This document shows positions 1 through 11,068 of a DNA stretch of 64,000 nt, one piece after another. The DNA is taken from the NCBI RefSeq assembly GCF_036865545.1, contig NZ_CP142208.1, positions 496,001 to 560,000 on the forward strand, written 5' to 3'. Positions within the stretch are counted from its first letter, which is position 1. The number at the start of each line of letters is the position of its first letter. Below the pieces are notes generated by a model. That model was not told the origin of the DNA. It was given only the letters and a program-made list of their open reading frames with translations, and did no database searches. Source of the stretch: Erwinia sp. E_sp_B01_1. Lineage in GTDB: Bacteria > Pseudomonadota > Gammaproteobacteria > Enterobacterales > Enterobacteriaceae. A program made the translations under genes and the position numbers.

Positions 1-293
1 AATTCCGTATTGCCCTGACGCTGATCATTGGTCATCAGCGTCTCAGAGATGCGGAGATTCCGGTTAATGAAGAGTTGTCGGCCTGGCATAAGCAGTTGCG
101 TCACACGGCTGACCGGGTGATCTCGGCCAGCAGCGATGCAAAACGACGCAGGTATTTTGAACGTCTTCTGGCCGAATTAGATATCTATCAGGAAAAACTG
201 CGTCACTACGAGGCGCCGCTGGGCGTGACCGAGCCGGTGCAAAGGCTGGCCGATATGTTGAAAAAGTACCAGAACACCCTCATCCAAATCTGA
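1..293 (+). CDS. aaeB: AaeB C-terminus (partial), aromatic acid efflux pump subunit
   Basis: The reading frame is open from base 3 to the stop at 291-293, so only the last 96 residues are seen and the true start lies outside the window. The visible part is a soluble, charged, helical tail ([20 protein letters not shown], then a Glu/Leu-rich helix), as in the cytoplasmic C-terminus of FUSC-family AaeB, the inner-membrane subunit of the AaeAB p-hydroxybenzoate efflux pump. Assignment rests on resemblance to the E. coli tail and on context: in E. coli aaeB is followed by yhcO, yhcN and argR, as here apart from one inserted gene. A strong terminator follows directly. Confidence 0.75.
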   Translation, partial: FRIALTLIIGHQRLRDAEIPVNEELSAWHKQLRHTADRVISASSDAKRRRYFERLLAELDIYQEKLRHYEAPLGVTEPVQRLADMLKKYQNTLIQI

Positions 294-297
294 CTTT

Positions 298-328
298 ACG
301 CTGATACAGGACTGTATCAGCGTTTTCC
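298..328 (+). terminator. Rho-independent terminator after aaeB
   Basis: A perfect 12-bp inverted repeat (ACGCTGATACAG at 298-309 and its complement at 312-323) is followed by TTTTCCC. It lies 5 bases after the aaeB stop. Confidence 0.85.
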
Positions 329-420
329 CATTCCCGTTTCTCCCTGCCTGGTTCATACCGGGATAATGTGTGCCATCTATACTTATTTATTCAGGATGGC
401 AAACCACTCAGGAGAAGATA

Positions 421-1872
421 ATGAGCACCTCCCTTCAGGACAATGAATTATTCCAGACCGGTTATTTTGCTGATGGCCAGTGGCAGCAAAGCGCATCAAC
501 TTTTGATGTCCTTAATCCTGCCACCGGAGAAGTGATAGCTCAGGTGGCTAAAGCCGGTAAAAAAGAGACAGAACAGGCCATCGCGGCAGCGGAAAAAGCC
601 TTCCCGGCCTGGCGTGCTAAAACCGCGAAAGAGCGCAGTGAAATTCTCTATCGCTGGTATCAACTGATGATCGACAACAAGGTCTGGCTCGGTAAGTTGA
701 TGACGGCTGAACAGGGCAAGCCGGTCAAAGAAGCTGAAGGAGAAGTTGAGTACGCCGCCAGCTTCATTCAGTGGTTCGCTGAGCAGGCTAAACGTGCCAA
801 CGGGGAGATTATCCCCCCGGCAAAAACCGGCTCACGTATTCTGGCAACCCGCGAACCCATTGGCGTGGTGGCTGCCATCACACCCTGGAACTTCCCGATG
901 GCGATGCTGACCCGCAAGCTTGGCCCTGCGCTTGCCGCTGGTTGTACCGGAATTATTAAGCCGGCCAACAATACGCCGCTGTCGGCTTTTGCTCTGGTGA
1001 TGCTGGCAAAAAAAGCGGGTGTACCAGAGGGGGTACTGAATGCCGTAGCCGGGGACACGCATGCCATCAGCGATGCGATTATGGCCAGCAAAGCCGTCAG
1101 GAAAATTTCGTTCACCGGATCCACCGCCGTGGGCAAACTTCTGATGCGTAACGCGGCTGAAACCATGAAAAAGGTCTCTATGGAACTTGGTGGTAATGCG
1201 CCCTATATCGTCTTCGACGATGCGGATATTGACGCCGCCGTAAAAGGGGCCATTGCCAATAAATTCCGTAATGCCGGCCAGGTCTGCGTCAGCGTGAACC
1301 GCTTCTTTATCCACAATTCGATTTATGACCGCTTTGTCAGACAGCTGGCAGAGGAAGTCAGTAAACTCAAAGTGGGTAACGGTATGGATGAAGGGGTGAT
1401 CGTAGGGCCCCTGATTGAAGCTGCCGCGGTTGAGAAGGTTGAAGAACACGTGAAGGATGCGGTCGCCAACGGTGGCAAAATTGTCACGGGTGGCGCGCGT
1501 CATGCTCTGGGCGGTAACTTCTGGCAGCCAACGGTGATAGCAGAGGCGAATGAAAAGATGAAGCTCGCCAGAGAAGAGACTTTTGGGCCGGTTGCAGCCT
1601 GCTTCCGCTTTGATGATGAAGATGATGTCATCCGGCGGGCCAATGATACCGAATTTGGCCTGGCAGCTTACTTTTACACCCAGAACCTGCAGCGGGTATT
1701 CCGTGTTTCAGCCGCATTAGAAAGTGGTATGGTCGGCATAAATGAGTGTGCCGTTTCTACTGAACTTGCCCCGTTTGGCGGTGTGAAAGAGTCCGGGCTG
1801 GGGCGTGAAGGATCGGTGCTGGGGCTTGAAGAGTATTTAGAGGTAAAAGCCCTGCATATTGGGGGACTGTAA
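421..1872 (+). CDS. NAD(P)-dependent aldehyde dehydrogenase, succinate-semialdehyde dehydrogenase-like
   Basis: This 483-residue protein belongs to the ALDH superfamily and is closest in motifs to GabD (482 aa), which oxidises succinate semialdehyde to succinate. Key residues are visible: oxyanion Asn157 (PWNFP), Lys180, the nucleotide loop FTGSTAVGK (231-239), general base Glu255 (MELGG) and nucleophile Cys289 (GQVCVSVNR). E. coli GabD has a second Cys two residues later (QTCVCANR); here it is Ser291, so the redox disulfide switch described for GabD is not possible in that form. The ATG at 421 was chosen because AGGAGA lies 9 bases upstream. The gene sits between aaeB and yhcO, where E. coli has none, and no gab operon partner is adjacent. 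The exact aldehyde substrate is therefore uncertain. Confidence 0.85.
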   Translation: MSTSLQDNELFQTGYFADGQWQQSASTFDVLNPATGEVIAQVAKAGKKETEQAIAAAEKAFPAWRAKTAKERSEILYRWYQLMIDNKVWLGKLMTAEQGKPVKEAEGEVEYAASFIQWFAEQAKRANGEIIPPAKTGSRILATREPIGVVAAITPWNFPMAMLTRKLGPALAAGCTGIIKPANNTPLSAFALVMLAKKAGVPEGVLNAVAGDTHAISDAIMASKAVRKISFTGSTAVGKLLMRNAAETMKKVSMELGGNAPYIVFDDADIDAAVKGAIANKFRNAGQVCVSVNRFFIHNSIYDRFVRQLAEEVSKLKVGNGMDEGVIVGPLIEAAAVEKVEEHVKDAVANGGKIVTGGARHALGGNFWQPTVIAEANEKMKLAREETFGPVAACFRFDDEDDVIRRANDTEFGLAAYFYTQNLQRVFRVSAALESGMVGINECAVSTELAPFGGVKESGLGREGSVLGLEEYLEVKALHIGGL

Positions 1873-1878
1873 CTCACC

Positions 1879-1897
1879 GGGCGGCGTCCCGCCGCCC
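1879..1897 (+). other. GC-rich hairpin between the aldehyde dehydrogenase gene and yhcO
   Basis: GGGCGGCG (1879-1886) pairs with CGCCGCCC (1890-1897) over a 3-base loop. There is no T-tract, so it is more likely an mRNA 3'-end stabiliser or a weak terminator than an efficient intrinsic terminator. Confidence 0.5.
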
Positions 1898-1924
1898 AAC
1901 CGTCTGCCTTGTGGAGCGGCCAGT

Positions 1925-2188
1925 ATGAGAACAGAGATTTTTGATTTTGATGAGATAGTCGATCAGGCGCATTTTTTCCGGCAGTTCAGCGAACGTTTTG
2001 CGCTGGCCGATTTGGCCGTCACCGATTTAGACAGTTTGTGGGATGCAGTTAGCGCGCTACCCGTGCCGCTGGGGATTGAATTTATCCATTTAGGAACAGG
2101 GCAGAAACGGCGTTATGGTGCGCTGATTTTATTGTTTGATGAAGCGGAAGAGGAGCAGGAAGGCCTTCTGCGCTTTAATGTTCGCTGA
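1925..2188 (+). CDS. yhcO: Barstar-family protein YhcO
   Basis: An 87-residue acidic protein of the barstar (RNase inhibitor) fold family, the YhcO orthologue by length, sequence and position next to yhcN and argR. It begins [11 protein letters not shown] and ends LLRFNVR. No barnase-type RNase gene is nearby, as in E. coli, so its partner is unknown. The start at 1925 is supported by GGAG at 1913-1916; an earlier in-frame ATG at 1859 lies inside the preceding gene and is rejected. Confidence 0.85.
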   Translation: MRTEIFDFDEIVDQAHFFRQFSERFALADLAVTDLDSLWDAVSALPVPLGIEFIHLGTGQKRRYGALILLFDEAEEEQEGLLRFNVR

Positions 2189-2198
2189 AGGACAGAGA

Positions 2199-2224
2199 CA
2201 AAAAAGGCCCCGGCGAGCGGGGCC
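2199..2224 (-). terminator. Terminator of the downstream yhcN copy (minus strand)
   Basis: GGCCCC (2206-2211) and GGGGCC (2219-2224) form a stem. On the minus strand it is followed by a T6 tract (the A-run at 2200-2205), downstream of the yhcN copy that ends at 2323. It also lies just past the yhcO stop, so the two units converge here. Confidence 0.75.
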
Positions 2225-2322
2225 AAAAGGTTCGTCATACTGACGAGGAATACTTTCAAATTTTTGCAGTGGCATGCCAGCGAGGGTAATTGCGGGCTTC
2301 GACGACGCGCTGCTGGCCTCTG

Positions 2323-2592
2323 TTATTTATACAACTCTGCCGTGGCGTGGTAGTTGCCGTTGGTATAGGCCTCAATCACACGGTAAGAGCTGGCGCCTTC
2401 TTTATCGGCTTTCTGCGAAAGTTCCTGACGGATATCCGTTGGTGCCGCATCAATACCGCTGACGCTGATGGTGCCCATGGATTGCAGATTCTGACTGCTA
2501 ACCTGCTGATCGGTGACGAGATGTGCAGCGCTGGCACCGAAGGAGAGGACGGAAGCAAGGCTGAGTACGGCAATGGCTAATTTGGTTTTCAT
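2323..2592 (-). CDS. yhcN: YhcN-family periplasmic stress protein (YdgH/BhsA/McbA domain), copy 2
   Basis: This 89-residue protein has a Sec signal peptide (MKTKLAIAVL... up to ASA, about residues 1-22) and one DUF1471/YdgH-BhsA-McbA domain with the motif GTISVSGIDAAP. E. coli YhcN is a small periplasmic protein induced by acid and cytoplasmic pH stress. The C-terminal GNYHATAELYK is identical to that of the neighbouring copy at 2701-2964, so the two are tandem paralogues with separate signal peptides. A 108-base gap separates them; whether copy 2 has its own promoter is not clear from the sequence. Confidence 0.85.
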   Translation of the reverse strand: MKTKLAIAVLSLASVLSFGASAAHLVTDQQVSSQNLQSMGTISVSGIDAAPTDIRQELSQKADKEGASSYRVIEAYTNGNYHATAELYK

Positions 2593-2700
2593 AATAAATA
2601 CTCCGGGTAAGGGTGAGCGGTAACCGAAAGGGCTCGAAGGCGATTTTTATTCCTGGGGTTACCGGTCTGTAAGGTAGAGGTAATTGCTGGTCTCAACGGC

Positions 2701-2964
2701 TTATTTGTACAGCTCGGCTGTAGCGTGATAGTTGCCATCAAGGCGGGCTTCCACCACACGGTAAGCAGAAGCGCCCTGTGCATCGGCTTTCTGGCTCAGC
2801 TGCTGACGAATGCTCATCGGTGAGCCTGATACGCCACTCACGGAGATGGTGCCGACTGCTTGCAGATTTTGCGCCTGATCCGCGTTGACAGATTCAGCTG
2901 CAAAAGCACCAAAAGAGAGGGCGGAAAGTACGCTCAGGGTAGCTACAGTAGTTTTAATATTCAT
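2701..2964 (-). CDS. yhcN: YhcN-family periplasmic stress protein, copy 1
   Basis: An 87-residue protein with a signal peptide ending near FAA (residue 23) and a YdgH/BhsA/McbA domain (GTISVSGVSG, then IRQQLSQKADAQGASAYRVV). It is the upstream member of a tandem pair, between argR and the second copy. E. coli has one yhcN here. A Shine-Dalgarno GAGGAA lies just before the ATG at 2964. The upstream region contains a CRP-like site at 3004-3019. Confidence 0.87.
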   Translation of the reverse strand: MNIKTTVATLSVLSALSFGAFAAESVNADQAQNLQAVGTISVSGVSGSPMSIRQQLSQKADAQGASAYRVVEARLDGNYHATAELYK

Positions 2965-3003
2965 GATCTATTCCTCGTAGTGTATTTTTATCTTTCTGTT
3001 TAC

Positions 3004-3019
3004 TGTGATTCTCATCACG
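3004..3019. promoter_or_regulatory. CRP-like site upstream of yhcN
   Basis: TGTGA-N6-TCACG at 3004-3019 matches the CRP consensus TGTGA-N6-TCACA in 9 of 10 defined positions. It is centred 47 bases upstream of the yhcN copy 1 start codon. Promoter elements around it are ambiguous, so activation versus repression cannot be decided. Confidence 0.45.
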
Positions 3020-3317
3020 AAAATAAGTATAGATCTGATAACGTAAAAAATTAATAGCAAGCTAATAATGTTTTGTTGTGGTTATTTATCATTTCGCTGC
3101 TTTTTAATAACCTTCTGTTATAAAAAACGCTTATAAGTTGTGCAGCTCATGTTAATTCCATGTAAAAACATACGGATATGTGAATTTAGCCATTTGTGCG
3201 CTTATTTGTGGTGGATCACACCGTGAGACGAGAGTATCCAGTTTCATCACTCTGTCGTAGGGCGATTGAAGCAGACGATTGTTCTGGCAGGATGGGACGG
3301 AGAGAGCAGAAATTACA

Positions 3318-3338
3318 AAGCCGACGGGCGTCGGCTTT
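3318..3338 (-). terminator. argR terminator
   Basis: AAAGCCGA/TCGGCTTT stem with a 6-base loop. On the minus strand it is followed by a T-rich stretch (TTTGTAATTT), about 55 bases past the argR stop codon. The plus strand also ends in TTTT. Confidence 0.7.
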
Positions 3339-3392
3339 TGAAAATCCTTCGGGCTACTGAAGAGTTATCCCTGCGGGTATAACTGAAACTTC

Positions 3393-4302
<910 letters not shown>

Positions 4303-5238
4303 ATGAAAGTTGCAGTTCTCGGCGCAGCTGGCGGTATTGGCCAGGCTCTCGCACTTCTGCTTAAAACCCAGCTTCCTGCAGGTTCAGAACTCTCCCTGTA
4401 TGACATCGCTCCTGTTACGCCTGGCGTGGCAGTAGATTTGAGCCATATCCCTACCGACGTAAAAATCAAAGGATTCAGTGGCGAAGATGCCACCCCGGCC
4501 CTTCAGGGCGCTGACGTTGTGCTGATTTCTGCCGGCGTGGCGCGTAAACCTGGTATGGACCGCTCCGATCTGTTCAATGTCAACGCCGGTATCGTGCGCA
4601 ATCTGATTGAACAGGTTGCCAGCACCAGCCCGAAAGCCCTGATAGGGATCATCACTAACCCGGTCAACACCACCGTGGCAATTGCTGCTGAAGTGCTGAA
4701 AAAGGCTGGCGTATACGACAAAAACAAACTGTTTGGCGTTACCACGCTGGATATTATTCGTTCCAATACTTTTGTTGCTGAGCTGAAAGGCAAAGACCCT
4801 GCCGGGCTGAATATCCCTGTGGTAGGTGGACACTCAGGCGTGACTATTCTTCCTCTGCTGTCACAGATCCCAGGCGTCAGTTTCTCCGATCAGGAAGTGG
4901 CCGATCTGACTAAACGTATTCAGAATGCCGGTACGGAAGTGGTTGAGGCTAAAGCGGGTGGCGGGTCTGCTACGCTGTCGATGGGCCAGGCTGCAGCTAA
5001 GTTTGGTCTTTCACTGGTGCGGGCGTTGAAGGGCGAAAGCAATGTTGTGGAATGTGCCTACGTTGAAGGCGATGGCGAGTATGCCCGTTTCTTCTCTCAG
5101 CCGCTGCTGCTGGGTAAAACGGGGATTATTGAACGCCAGCCCATTGGAACGCTGAGCGCATTTGAAAAGCAGTCTTTAGAAGGCATGCTGGAAACGCTGA
5201 AGAAAGATATTACGCTGGGCGAAGAGTTCGTTAAATAA
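4303..5238 (+). CDS. mdh: Malate dehydrogenase
   Basis: This 311-residue NAD-dependent enzyme interconverts malate and oxaloacetate in the TCA cycle. The Rossmann loop is GAAGGIGQ (8-15). The residues used by the E. coli enzyme are all at their expected positions: Arg81 and Arg87 (RKPGMDR), Arg153, and catalytic His177 (VVGGHSG). AAGGAG six bases before the ATG supports the start. A strong terminator follows and the gene stands alone. Confidence 0.98.
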   Translation: MKVAVLGAAGGIGQALALLLKTQLPAGSELSLYDIAPVTPGVAVDLSHIPTDVKIKGFSGEDATPALQGADVVLISAGVARKPGMDRSDLFNVNAGIVRNLIEQVASTSPKALIGIITNPVNTTVAIAAEVLKKAGVYDKNKLFGVTTLDIIRSNTFVAELKGKDPAGLNIPVVGGHSGVTILPLLSQIPGVSFSDQEVADLTKRIQNAGTEVVEAKAGGGSATLSMGQAAAKFGLSLVRALKGESNVVECAYVEGDGEYARFFSQPLLLGKTGIIERQPIGTLSAFEKQSLEGMLETLKKDITLGEEFVK

Positions 5239-5248
5239 CCCTGCTACA

Positions 5249-5275
5249 GGGCCAGCAATCGCTGGCCCTTTCATT
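5249..5275 (+). terminator. mdh terminator
   Basis: GGGCCAGC (5249-5256) pairs with GCTGGCCC (5261-5268) over an AATC loop, followed by TTTCATTT, 10 bases after the mdh stop. Confidence 0.85.
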
Positions 5276-5336
5276 TATCGCCGTGTTCAATCTGGCTACT
5301 GGCAGCTTCATCTTCTGATGTTGCGCAGGATATCGA

Positions 5337-6395
5337 TTAATTTCCCGGATATTCCAGTACGGTGACTGGCAATTTCATCTTTTGGTCGTTGCGCATGATA
5401 TCAACATCAATCACCGTTCCCGGCCGGATTTCAGCTACCTGATCCATGGTTTCCACAGCAGAGATCGCCGGTTTATGGTTCACACTGGTGATAACATCAT
5501 TCACCTGTAAGCCCGCTTTGGCCGCTGGCCCACCCTGGGCAACGTTAGTTACCACGATCCCCTGAATATGATCCAGACCGCTGTTCTGCCCATGCATCTG
5601 AGGGACTTCCCGGCCACTGATGCCGATAAAACCACGGATTACGCGGCCATCACGAATTAATTTATCCATAATCTTAACCGCCAGAGCGGTTGGTATAGCA
5701 AAGCCAATCCCTTCCGGCGTCTCACCATCATTACTTTTATCAAATGAGAGCGTGTTTATGCCCATCAGTTCGCCCAGCGAATTGATCAGCGCTCCACCGG
5801 AGTTGCCTTTGTTGATTGAGGCATCAGTTTGCAGAAAGTTTTGATAACGGGAGGGGCTTAATCCCACACGGCCAGTTGCGCTGATAATCCCCTGGGTCAC
5901 GGTCTGGCCGATGTTATAGGGGTTACCGATCGCCATCACCAGATCGCCAATGTGAGCGGTGCGTTTAGGGTTGATTGGAATAACAGGCAGCCCGGAAGCT
6001 GTGATCTTCAGGACCGCAAGATCGGTAAGACTGTCCGACCCCACCAGCATCGCTTCGAAAATTTGTCCATCCTGCAGCGCCACGATGATCTGATCGGCAT
6101 CATTGATAACATGCTTGTTAGTCAGAATGTAGCCGCGGGCATCCATGATTACTCCGGATCCCAGCGTGCGTATCTCAAGGTTATCAGCGGAGGCATTGGC
6201 ACTGCGGTTATACACGTTCACTACCGCAGGAGCGGCTCGTCGCACGGCCGGGTTGTAGCTGACCGGCGTCTGATCGGCACTGTCATCTTTTTGGGCGAAA
6301 AAGTCACTGCCGATCCTTAATGCCGGCAGGGCCGCCAGCAGAAGACCCGCAACCACAAGGCCAAGAAGCACTGAACGCAAAAGTTTAGGAAACAT
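5337..6395 (-). CDS. degS: Site-1 periplasmic serine protease DegS
   Basis: A 352-residue HtrA-family protease anchored to the inner membrane by an N-terminal segment (about 5-27). The catalytic triad is His95 (TNKHVI), Asp125 (SLTDLAV) and Ser199 (GNSGG). One PDZ domain follows (about 255-345) and senses unfolded outer-membrane porins; DegS then cleaves the anti-sigma factor RseA to start the sigma-E response. It lies downstream of degQ with a 76-base gap, as in E. coli. Confidence 0.96.
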   Translation of the reverse strand: MFPKLLRSVLLGLVVAGLLLAALPALRIGSDFFAQKDDSADQTPVSYNPAVRRAAPAVVNVYNRSANASADNLEIRTLGSGVIMDARGYILTNKHVINDADQIIVALQDGQIFEAMLVGSDSLTDLAVLKITASGLPVIPINPKRTAHIGDLVMAIGNPYNIGQTVTQGIISATGRVGLSPSRYQNFLQTDASINKGNSGGALINSLGELMGINTLSFDKSNDGETPEGIGFAIPTALAVKIMDKLIRDGRVIRGFIGISGREVPQMHGQNSGLDHIQGIVVTNVAQGGPAAKAGLQVNDVITSVNHKPAISAVETMDQVAEIRPGTVIDVDIMRNDQKMKLPVTVLEYPGN

Positions 6396-6471
6396 GGCTT
6401 TAACAGGTGAGTGGATAACTTTGGGCAGGATAACATGAGTTAAGCGGACACGCAGGTGTCCGCATCATGAT

Positions 6472-7839
6472 TTAACGTAAAAGCAGATAGATGCTCTCAT
6501 CACCCCGAATAACGTTCAGGGCCAGTAACGGTGGTTTGGCCTCCAGCAGTTTGCGCAGTTCAGCCAGATTTTCCACTTTGGTCCGGTTAAGGCCCACAAT
6601 GACATCGCCTTTCTGCAATCCAAACTGTTCTGCCGGCGTGGATTTTTCCACGGCATCAACGTTGACGCCTTTGGTCCCGTCCTTCGCCGCACCATCACTC
6701 AATGTGGCGCCCTGCAACGCAGGCGTCATTTGTTCTGCGCTGCTGCTGCCCTGAGTGCTGGTATCAAGTTTTACGGTGACGGTCACAGGCTTACCTTCAC
6801 GTAGCAGGCCAACTTTTACATCTTTACCTGGCGCAGTGGTACCGATGGTCACGCGCAGGGCAGCAAAACTCTCAACCGGCTTATCATCCAGGCTGGTAAT
6901 GATATCACCCGCTTTGATGCCGGCTTTAGCAGCGGCGGAACCCGGCAACACTTCATTGACGAAGGCGCCACGCTGAACATCCACGTTAAAGGCTTTAGCC
7001 ATTTCGGCCGTCATCTCTGTGCCCTTGATGCCCAACTGACCCCGTTTAACTTCGCCAAACTCAATTAACTGCTGAGCCAGATTCATCGCCATGTTGCTGG
7101 GAATGGCGAAACCGATGCCTATATTACCGCCAGCAGAAGCGAGAATGGCGGTATTCAGGCCAATCAGTTCACCGTTCAGGTTGACCAGCGCACCGCCGGA
7201 GTTACCGCGGTTAATGGCTGCATCGGTCTGGATAAAGTTCTCCAGCCCTTCCAGATTCAGCCCGCTACGTCCCAACGCTGAAATTATGCCAGAAGTTGCG
7301 GTCTGGCCCAGGCCAAACGGGTTGCCGATGGCAACGGCAAAGTCACCCACTTTCAGCTGGTCTGAGTTGGCAATTTTGACCTCAGTGAGACCTTTAGCCC
7401 CGCTGATTTGAATCAGGGCGATATCAGTTTGTTCGTCATGGCCGATCAATTTGGCGTCAAATTCGCGGCCATCACTCAACTGAACGCTGATCTTATCCGC
7501 GCCGTTGACCACATGATTATTGGTCAGCACGTAGCCTTTTTCGGCGTCAATAACCACGCCAGAAGCGAGACCTTCAAAAGGCTGGGGCTGCGCGCCTTCC
7601 TGCCCACCCTGACCAAAGAAGCGCTTCAATGGCTCGGGTATTTCCTGAGTATTCGTCTGGGTGCCTTCCACATGCACGCTAACCACGGCTGGCAGCACTT
7701 TTTCCAGCATCGGGGCCAGGCTGGGCAAGGTTTGCCCCTGAATTTGCGCAGGAAGCGTAGCCATCGCCTGTGGAGCAAGGGTCAGGTTCATGCCAGTACT
7801 CAATGCTAACGCGCTTAATAGTAAGGATTTTTTCTTCAT
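6472..7839 (-). CDS. degQ: Periplasmic serine endoprotease DegQ
   Basis: A 455-residue protein, the E. coli DegQ length. The Sec signal peptide runs to QAMA (residue 27). The catalytic triad is His109, Asp139 and Ser214 (GNSGG), followed by two PDZ domains, so it is a soluble chaperone-protease and not DegS. The ATG at 7839 was chosen because MKKKSLLL starts a proper signal peptide; an in-frame ATG 30 codons earlier would bury it. It precedes degS in the same direction. Confidence 0.96.
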   Translation of the reverse strand: MKKKSLLLSALALSTGMNLTLAPQAMATLPAQIQGQTLPSLAPMLEKVLPAVVSVHVEGTQTNTQEIPEPLKRFFGQGGQEGAQPQPFEGLASGVVIDAEKGYVLTNNHVVNGADKISVQLSDGREFDAKLIGHDEQTDIALIQISGAKGLTEVKIANSDQLKVGDFAVAIGNPFGLGQTATSGIISALGRSGLNLEGLENFIQTDAAINRGNSGGALVNLNGELIGLNTAILASAGGNIGIGFAIPSNMAMNLAQQLIEFGEVKRGQLGIKGTEMTAEMAKAFNVDVQRGAFVNEVLPGSAAAKAGIKAGDIITSLDDKPVESFAALRVTIGTTAPGKDVKVGLLREGKPVTVTVKLDTSTQGSSSAEQMTPALQGATLSDGAAKDGTKGVNVDAVEKSTPAEQFGLQKGDVIVGLNRTKVENLAELRKLLEAKPPLLALNVIRGDESIYLLLR

Positions 7840-7950
7840 CGCTACGACGCTCTCGCTACCAAAAGGGTGAGGGGACTCAGGATTATGGCCTTGTGGGTGA
7901 AACTGGTTCAGAAAGAAAAAAGGGCGCAAAGCGCCCTGTACTCATTCAGC

Positions 7951-8352
7951 TTATTTCTGTGCAGCACGATCGCCGCGAAGCAAGCCTGATGCGCTGTCCG
8001 GATAGTCACGCGGCATCTGAACGGGTACCTGATCGTTATCTGCTTCAGATTCAGTCAGCTGGTAAGCGAAGGGATTCTTCTCCCCAGGCAGATTTGGCAG
8101 CAGGTCATTCGACCCTTTTGCCATATGCTGGTACAGCTGGCGGTAGTCGCGGGCCATGTTATCCAGCAGCTCGGCACTTTGTGCAAAGTGGCCGGTCAGC
8201 TCTTCACGATAGTCGGCCAGCTCAGCTTTGGTTTTTTCCAGCTCATACTGCATGCTGCGCTGTTCGCGAAGCTTACTGTTGCCAAAACGCATTGCCACCG
8301 CGCCGATGATTAATCCAACTACCAACCCAATAAGCGCGTATTCCCAGGTCAT
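7951..8352 (-). CDS. zapG: ZapG (YhcB), envelope growth and division protein
   Basis: A 133-residue DUF1043 protein with one N-terminal membrane helix (about 4-22, ALIGLVVGLIIGAVA), a coiled-coil segment (about 25-85) and a polar, disordered C-terminus. E. coli YhcB/ZapG is an inner-membrane protein linked to cell-envelope synthesis and division. GGGAG upstream of the ATG at 8352 fits. It is divergent from zapE, as in E. coli. Confidence 0.93.
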   Translation of the reverse strand: MTWEYALIGLVVGLIIGAVAMRFGNSKLREQRSMQYELEKTKAELADYREELTGHFAQSAELLDNMARDYRQLYQHMAKGSNDLLPNLPGEKNPFAYQLTESEADNDQVPVQMPRDYPDSASGLLRGDRAAQK

Positions 8353-8539
8353 AATAACTCCCGTGTTGTCTTCGTTGTTCCGTAGGGGCTTCTGGCCAAC
8401 GCCAGTTCACTACCTGCCACTATAACCGCTAATCTGATGGAAGTGGAATCCTGAGGCAGCATCGCTTAGTGTATAACGGCCTTTTTTTGGACAATCAATC
8501 ACCTGACGCACCGAATTTTTCATGGAATGTGAACAAATT

Positions 8540-9666
8540 ATGCAAACGATCTCCCCCTGGCGCTGTACCAGCAGGCACTGGACAACGGCGAGTTTCAGCC
8601 TGATGCCGTGCAACGTGAAGCCATGACCCGCCTGGACGGGATTTATCAGGCGCTGACCCGGGTTGAACCGGTTTCCTCTGCCCCTGTTAAAGGTCTGTTT
8701 GGCAAACTGAATAAGCTGATGGGCAAGGGCAAAACTGACGCGCCAGCCCCCGCACGTGGGTTGTATATGTGGGGCGGAGTGGGCCGGGGAAAAACCTGGC
8801 TGATGGATATGTTTTTTCAGGCAATTCCTGGGGAGCGTAAACAGCGTCTGCATTTTCACCGTTTTATGTTGCGCGTTCATGAAGAGCTGACCCAGTTGCA
8901 GGGGCAGAGCGATCCGTTGCAAATTGTCGCCGATCGCTTCAAGAGTGAAACCGATCTGCTCTGCTTTGATGAGTTTTTTGTCTCAGATATCACCGATGCG
9001 ATGCTGCTCGGCACCCTGATGGAGGCGCTTTTTGCCAGAGGGATTACACTGGTGGCCACCTCCAATATTCCCCCTGACGACCTTTATCGTAACGGGCTGC
9101 AACGCGCCCGATTCCTGCCTGCCATAGAGATGATTAAGCAGCACTGCGAAATCATGAATGTTGATGCCGGAATTGATTATCGCCTGCGAACGCTGACGTC
9201 GGCCCATTTGTGGATGACGCCACTAAATGAGGCAACAGACAAAGAGATGGAGCGGATGTTTGTCGCGCTGTCGGGGCAGGGCAGGAAAGATAAACCCGTG
9301 CTGGAGATCAATCACCGCGCTCTGGCAACCCAGGGAATGGCTGAAGGCGTAGTCGCGATGGATTTCAAAACATTGTGCGGCGAGGGGCGAAGCCAGCATG
9401 ATTACATTGAGCTGTCGCGCCGTTTCCACAGTGTTTTGCTGTTTAATGTGCCGGTGATGATCTACAAAACCGAGGACCAGGCGAGACGTTTTCTGGCATT
9501 GGTTGATGAGTTCTATGAACGGCATGTTAAGCTGGTGGTCTCCGCCGAAGCCTCGCTGTATGAGATTTATCAGGGCTCGCGGCTGAAGTTCGAATACCAG
9601 CGTTGTGTCTCACGTCTGCAGGAGATGCAAAGCGAGGAGTATCTCCGACTGGCGCATTTGCCCTGA
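8540..9666 (+). pseudogene. zapE: Cell-division ATPase ZapE with a 5' frameshift
   Basis: An AFG1-family P-loop ATPase, with Walker A GGVGRGKT and Walker B CFDEFF. From the GTG at 8608 to the stop it is intact (352 residues) and closely matches E. coli ZapE, which is 375 residues. The expected N-terminus is split over two frames. ATG at 8540 gives MQTISP, then the family-like PLALYQQALDNGEF continues in the next frame. The switch falls in a C5 run at 8553-8557, where a sixth C would restore one frame of about 375 residues. Either the run is miscalled, or translation starts at GTG 8608 (no clear ribosome site) and loses about 23 residues. The ATPase core is preserved either way. Confidence 0.85.
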
Positions 9667-9736
9667 AGCGGGCCAGGGCGGGGCATTGGGGTGCAATTAA
9701 TATTAAAAAGGGGTCGCACTTTACAGGCGACTTCTC

Positions 9737-9742
9737 TATAAT
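9737..9742 (+). promoter_or_regulatory. rplM promoter -10 element
   Basis: TATAAT at 9737-9742, 170 bases upstream of rplM. The -35 is weak (TTTACA at 9720 is only 11 bases away). The element lies between the two arms of a perfect inverted repeat, GGGGTCGCA (9710-9718) and its complement at 9745-9753. The mRNA leader of about 160 bases matches the position where E. coli L13 represses its own operon. Confidence 0.5.
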
Positions 9743-9911
9743 CTTGCGACCCCACGTTACAACAAAGGTTTTTTTCCCAAAACTCTTTGTGTTCCAGTAA
9801 CTCTATCCGAAGGGGTGGGCTTGCTGGTCAAGATGGTCGTGTGAGCCTCAACCGTTTATTCAAGCGTTTGGGATTTCACCAACGTGTAACTTAATTTGGG
9901 TAAGCTTTTAG

Positions 9912-10748
<837 letters not shown>

Positions 10749-11068
10749 TCTGTTCTGCTCCGGCAGAAACGATTATCGGAAAACCCGGTGCCTGCACCGG
10801 GTTTTTTCTTTTCCGCTTTCGGCAAACAGAGCCGAAAAGAGGGTGGGATTTACCCTTTTCCCATCAATTCCTCGCTGCCGCCCCCACAAGCTGTCTAAAA
10901 TCTGGTAAACTGTGTGTCACTTTGCGCCCATTAGCAGGGCATTGATGCATGAAATCCTCAGTGGATGCTGGTTCGGCTTCACATCATGCTAATGGCAGTC
11001 TGTTAAGCAGGTTAATCGCCACGTGGCGGGCTTGCGCAGTAATTTTCTGGATAAACTTGGAGGTTTAC
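10749..11068. other. 320-base intergenic region rpsI-sspA
   Basis: It contains the rpsI terminator and then the sspA promoter region. TAAACT near 10905 and TAAAAT near 10894 are -10 candidates; neither has a strong -35. No gene is seen. Confidence 0.5.
10781..10810 (+). terminator. rplM-rpsI terminator
   Basis: AAACCCGGTG pairs with CACCGGGTTT over a short loop, followed by a T6 tract, 33 bases after the rpsI stop. Confidence 0.92.

Larger units (their letters stand above)
2965..3392. other. 428-base intergenic region between yhcN and argR
   Basis: No credible gene is seen. The region holds the CRP-like site (3004-3019) and a very AT-rich block (3020-3200) that probably carries the yhcN promoter; TATACT on the minus strand near 3030 is one -10 candidate. 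It also holds the argR terminator (3318-3338) and a second small hairpin at 3363-3384 directly after the argR stop. Confidence 0.6.
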
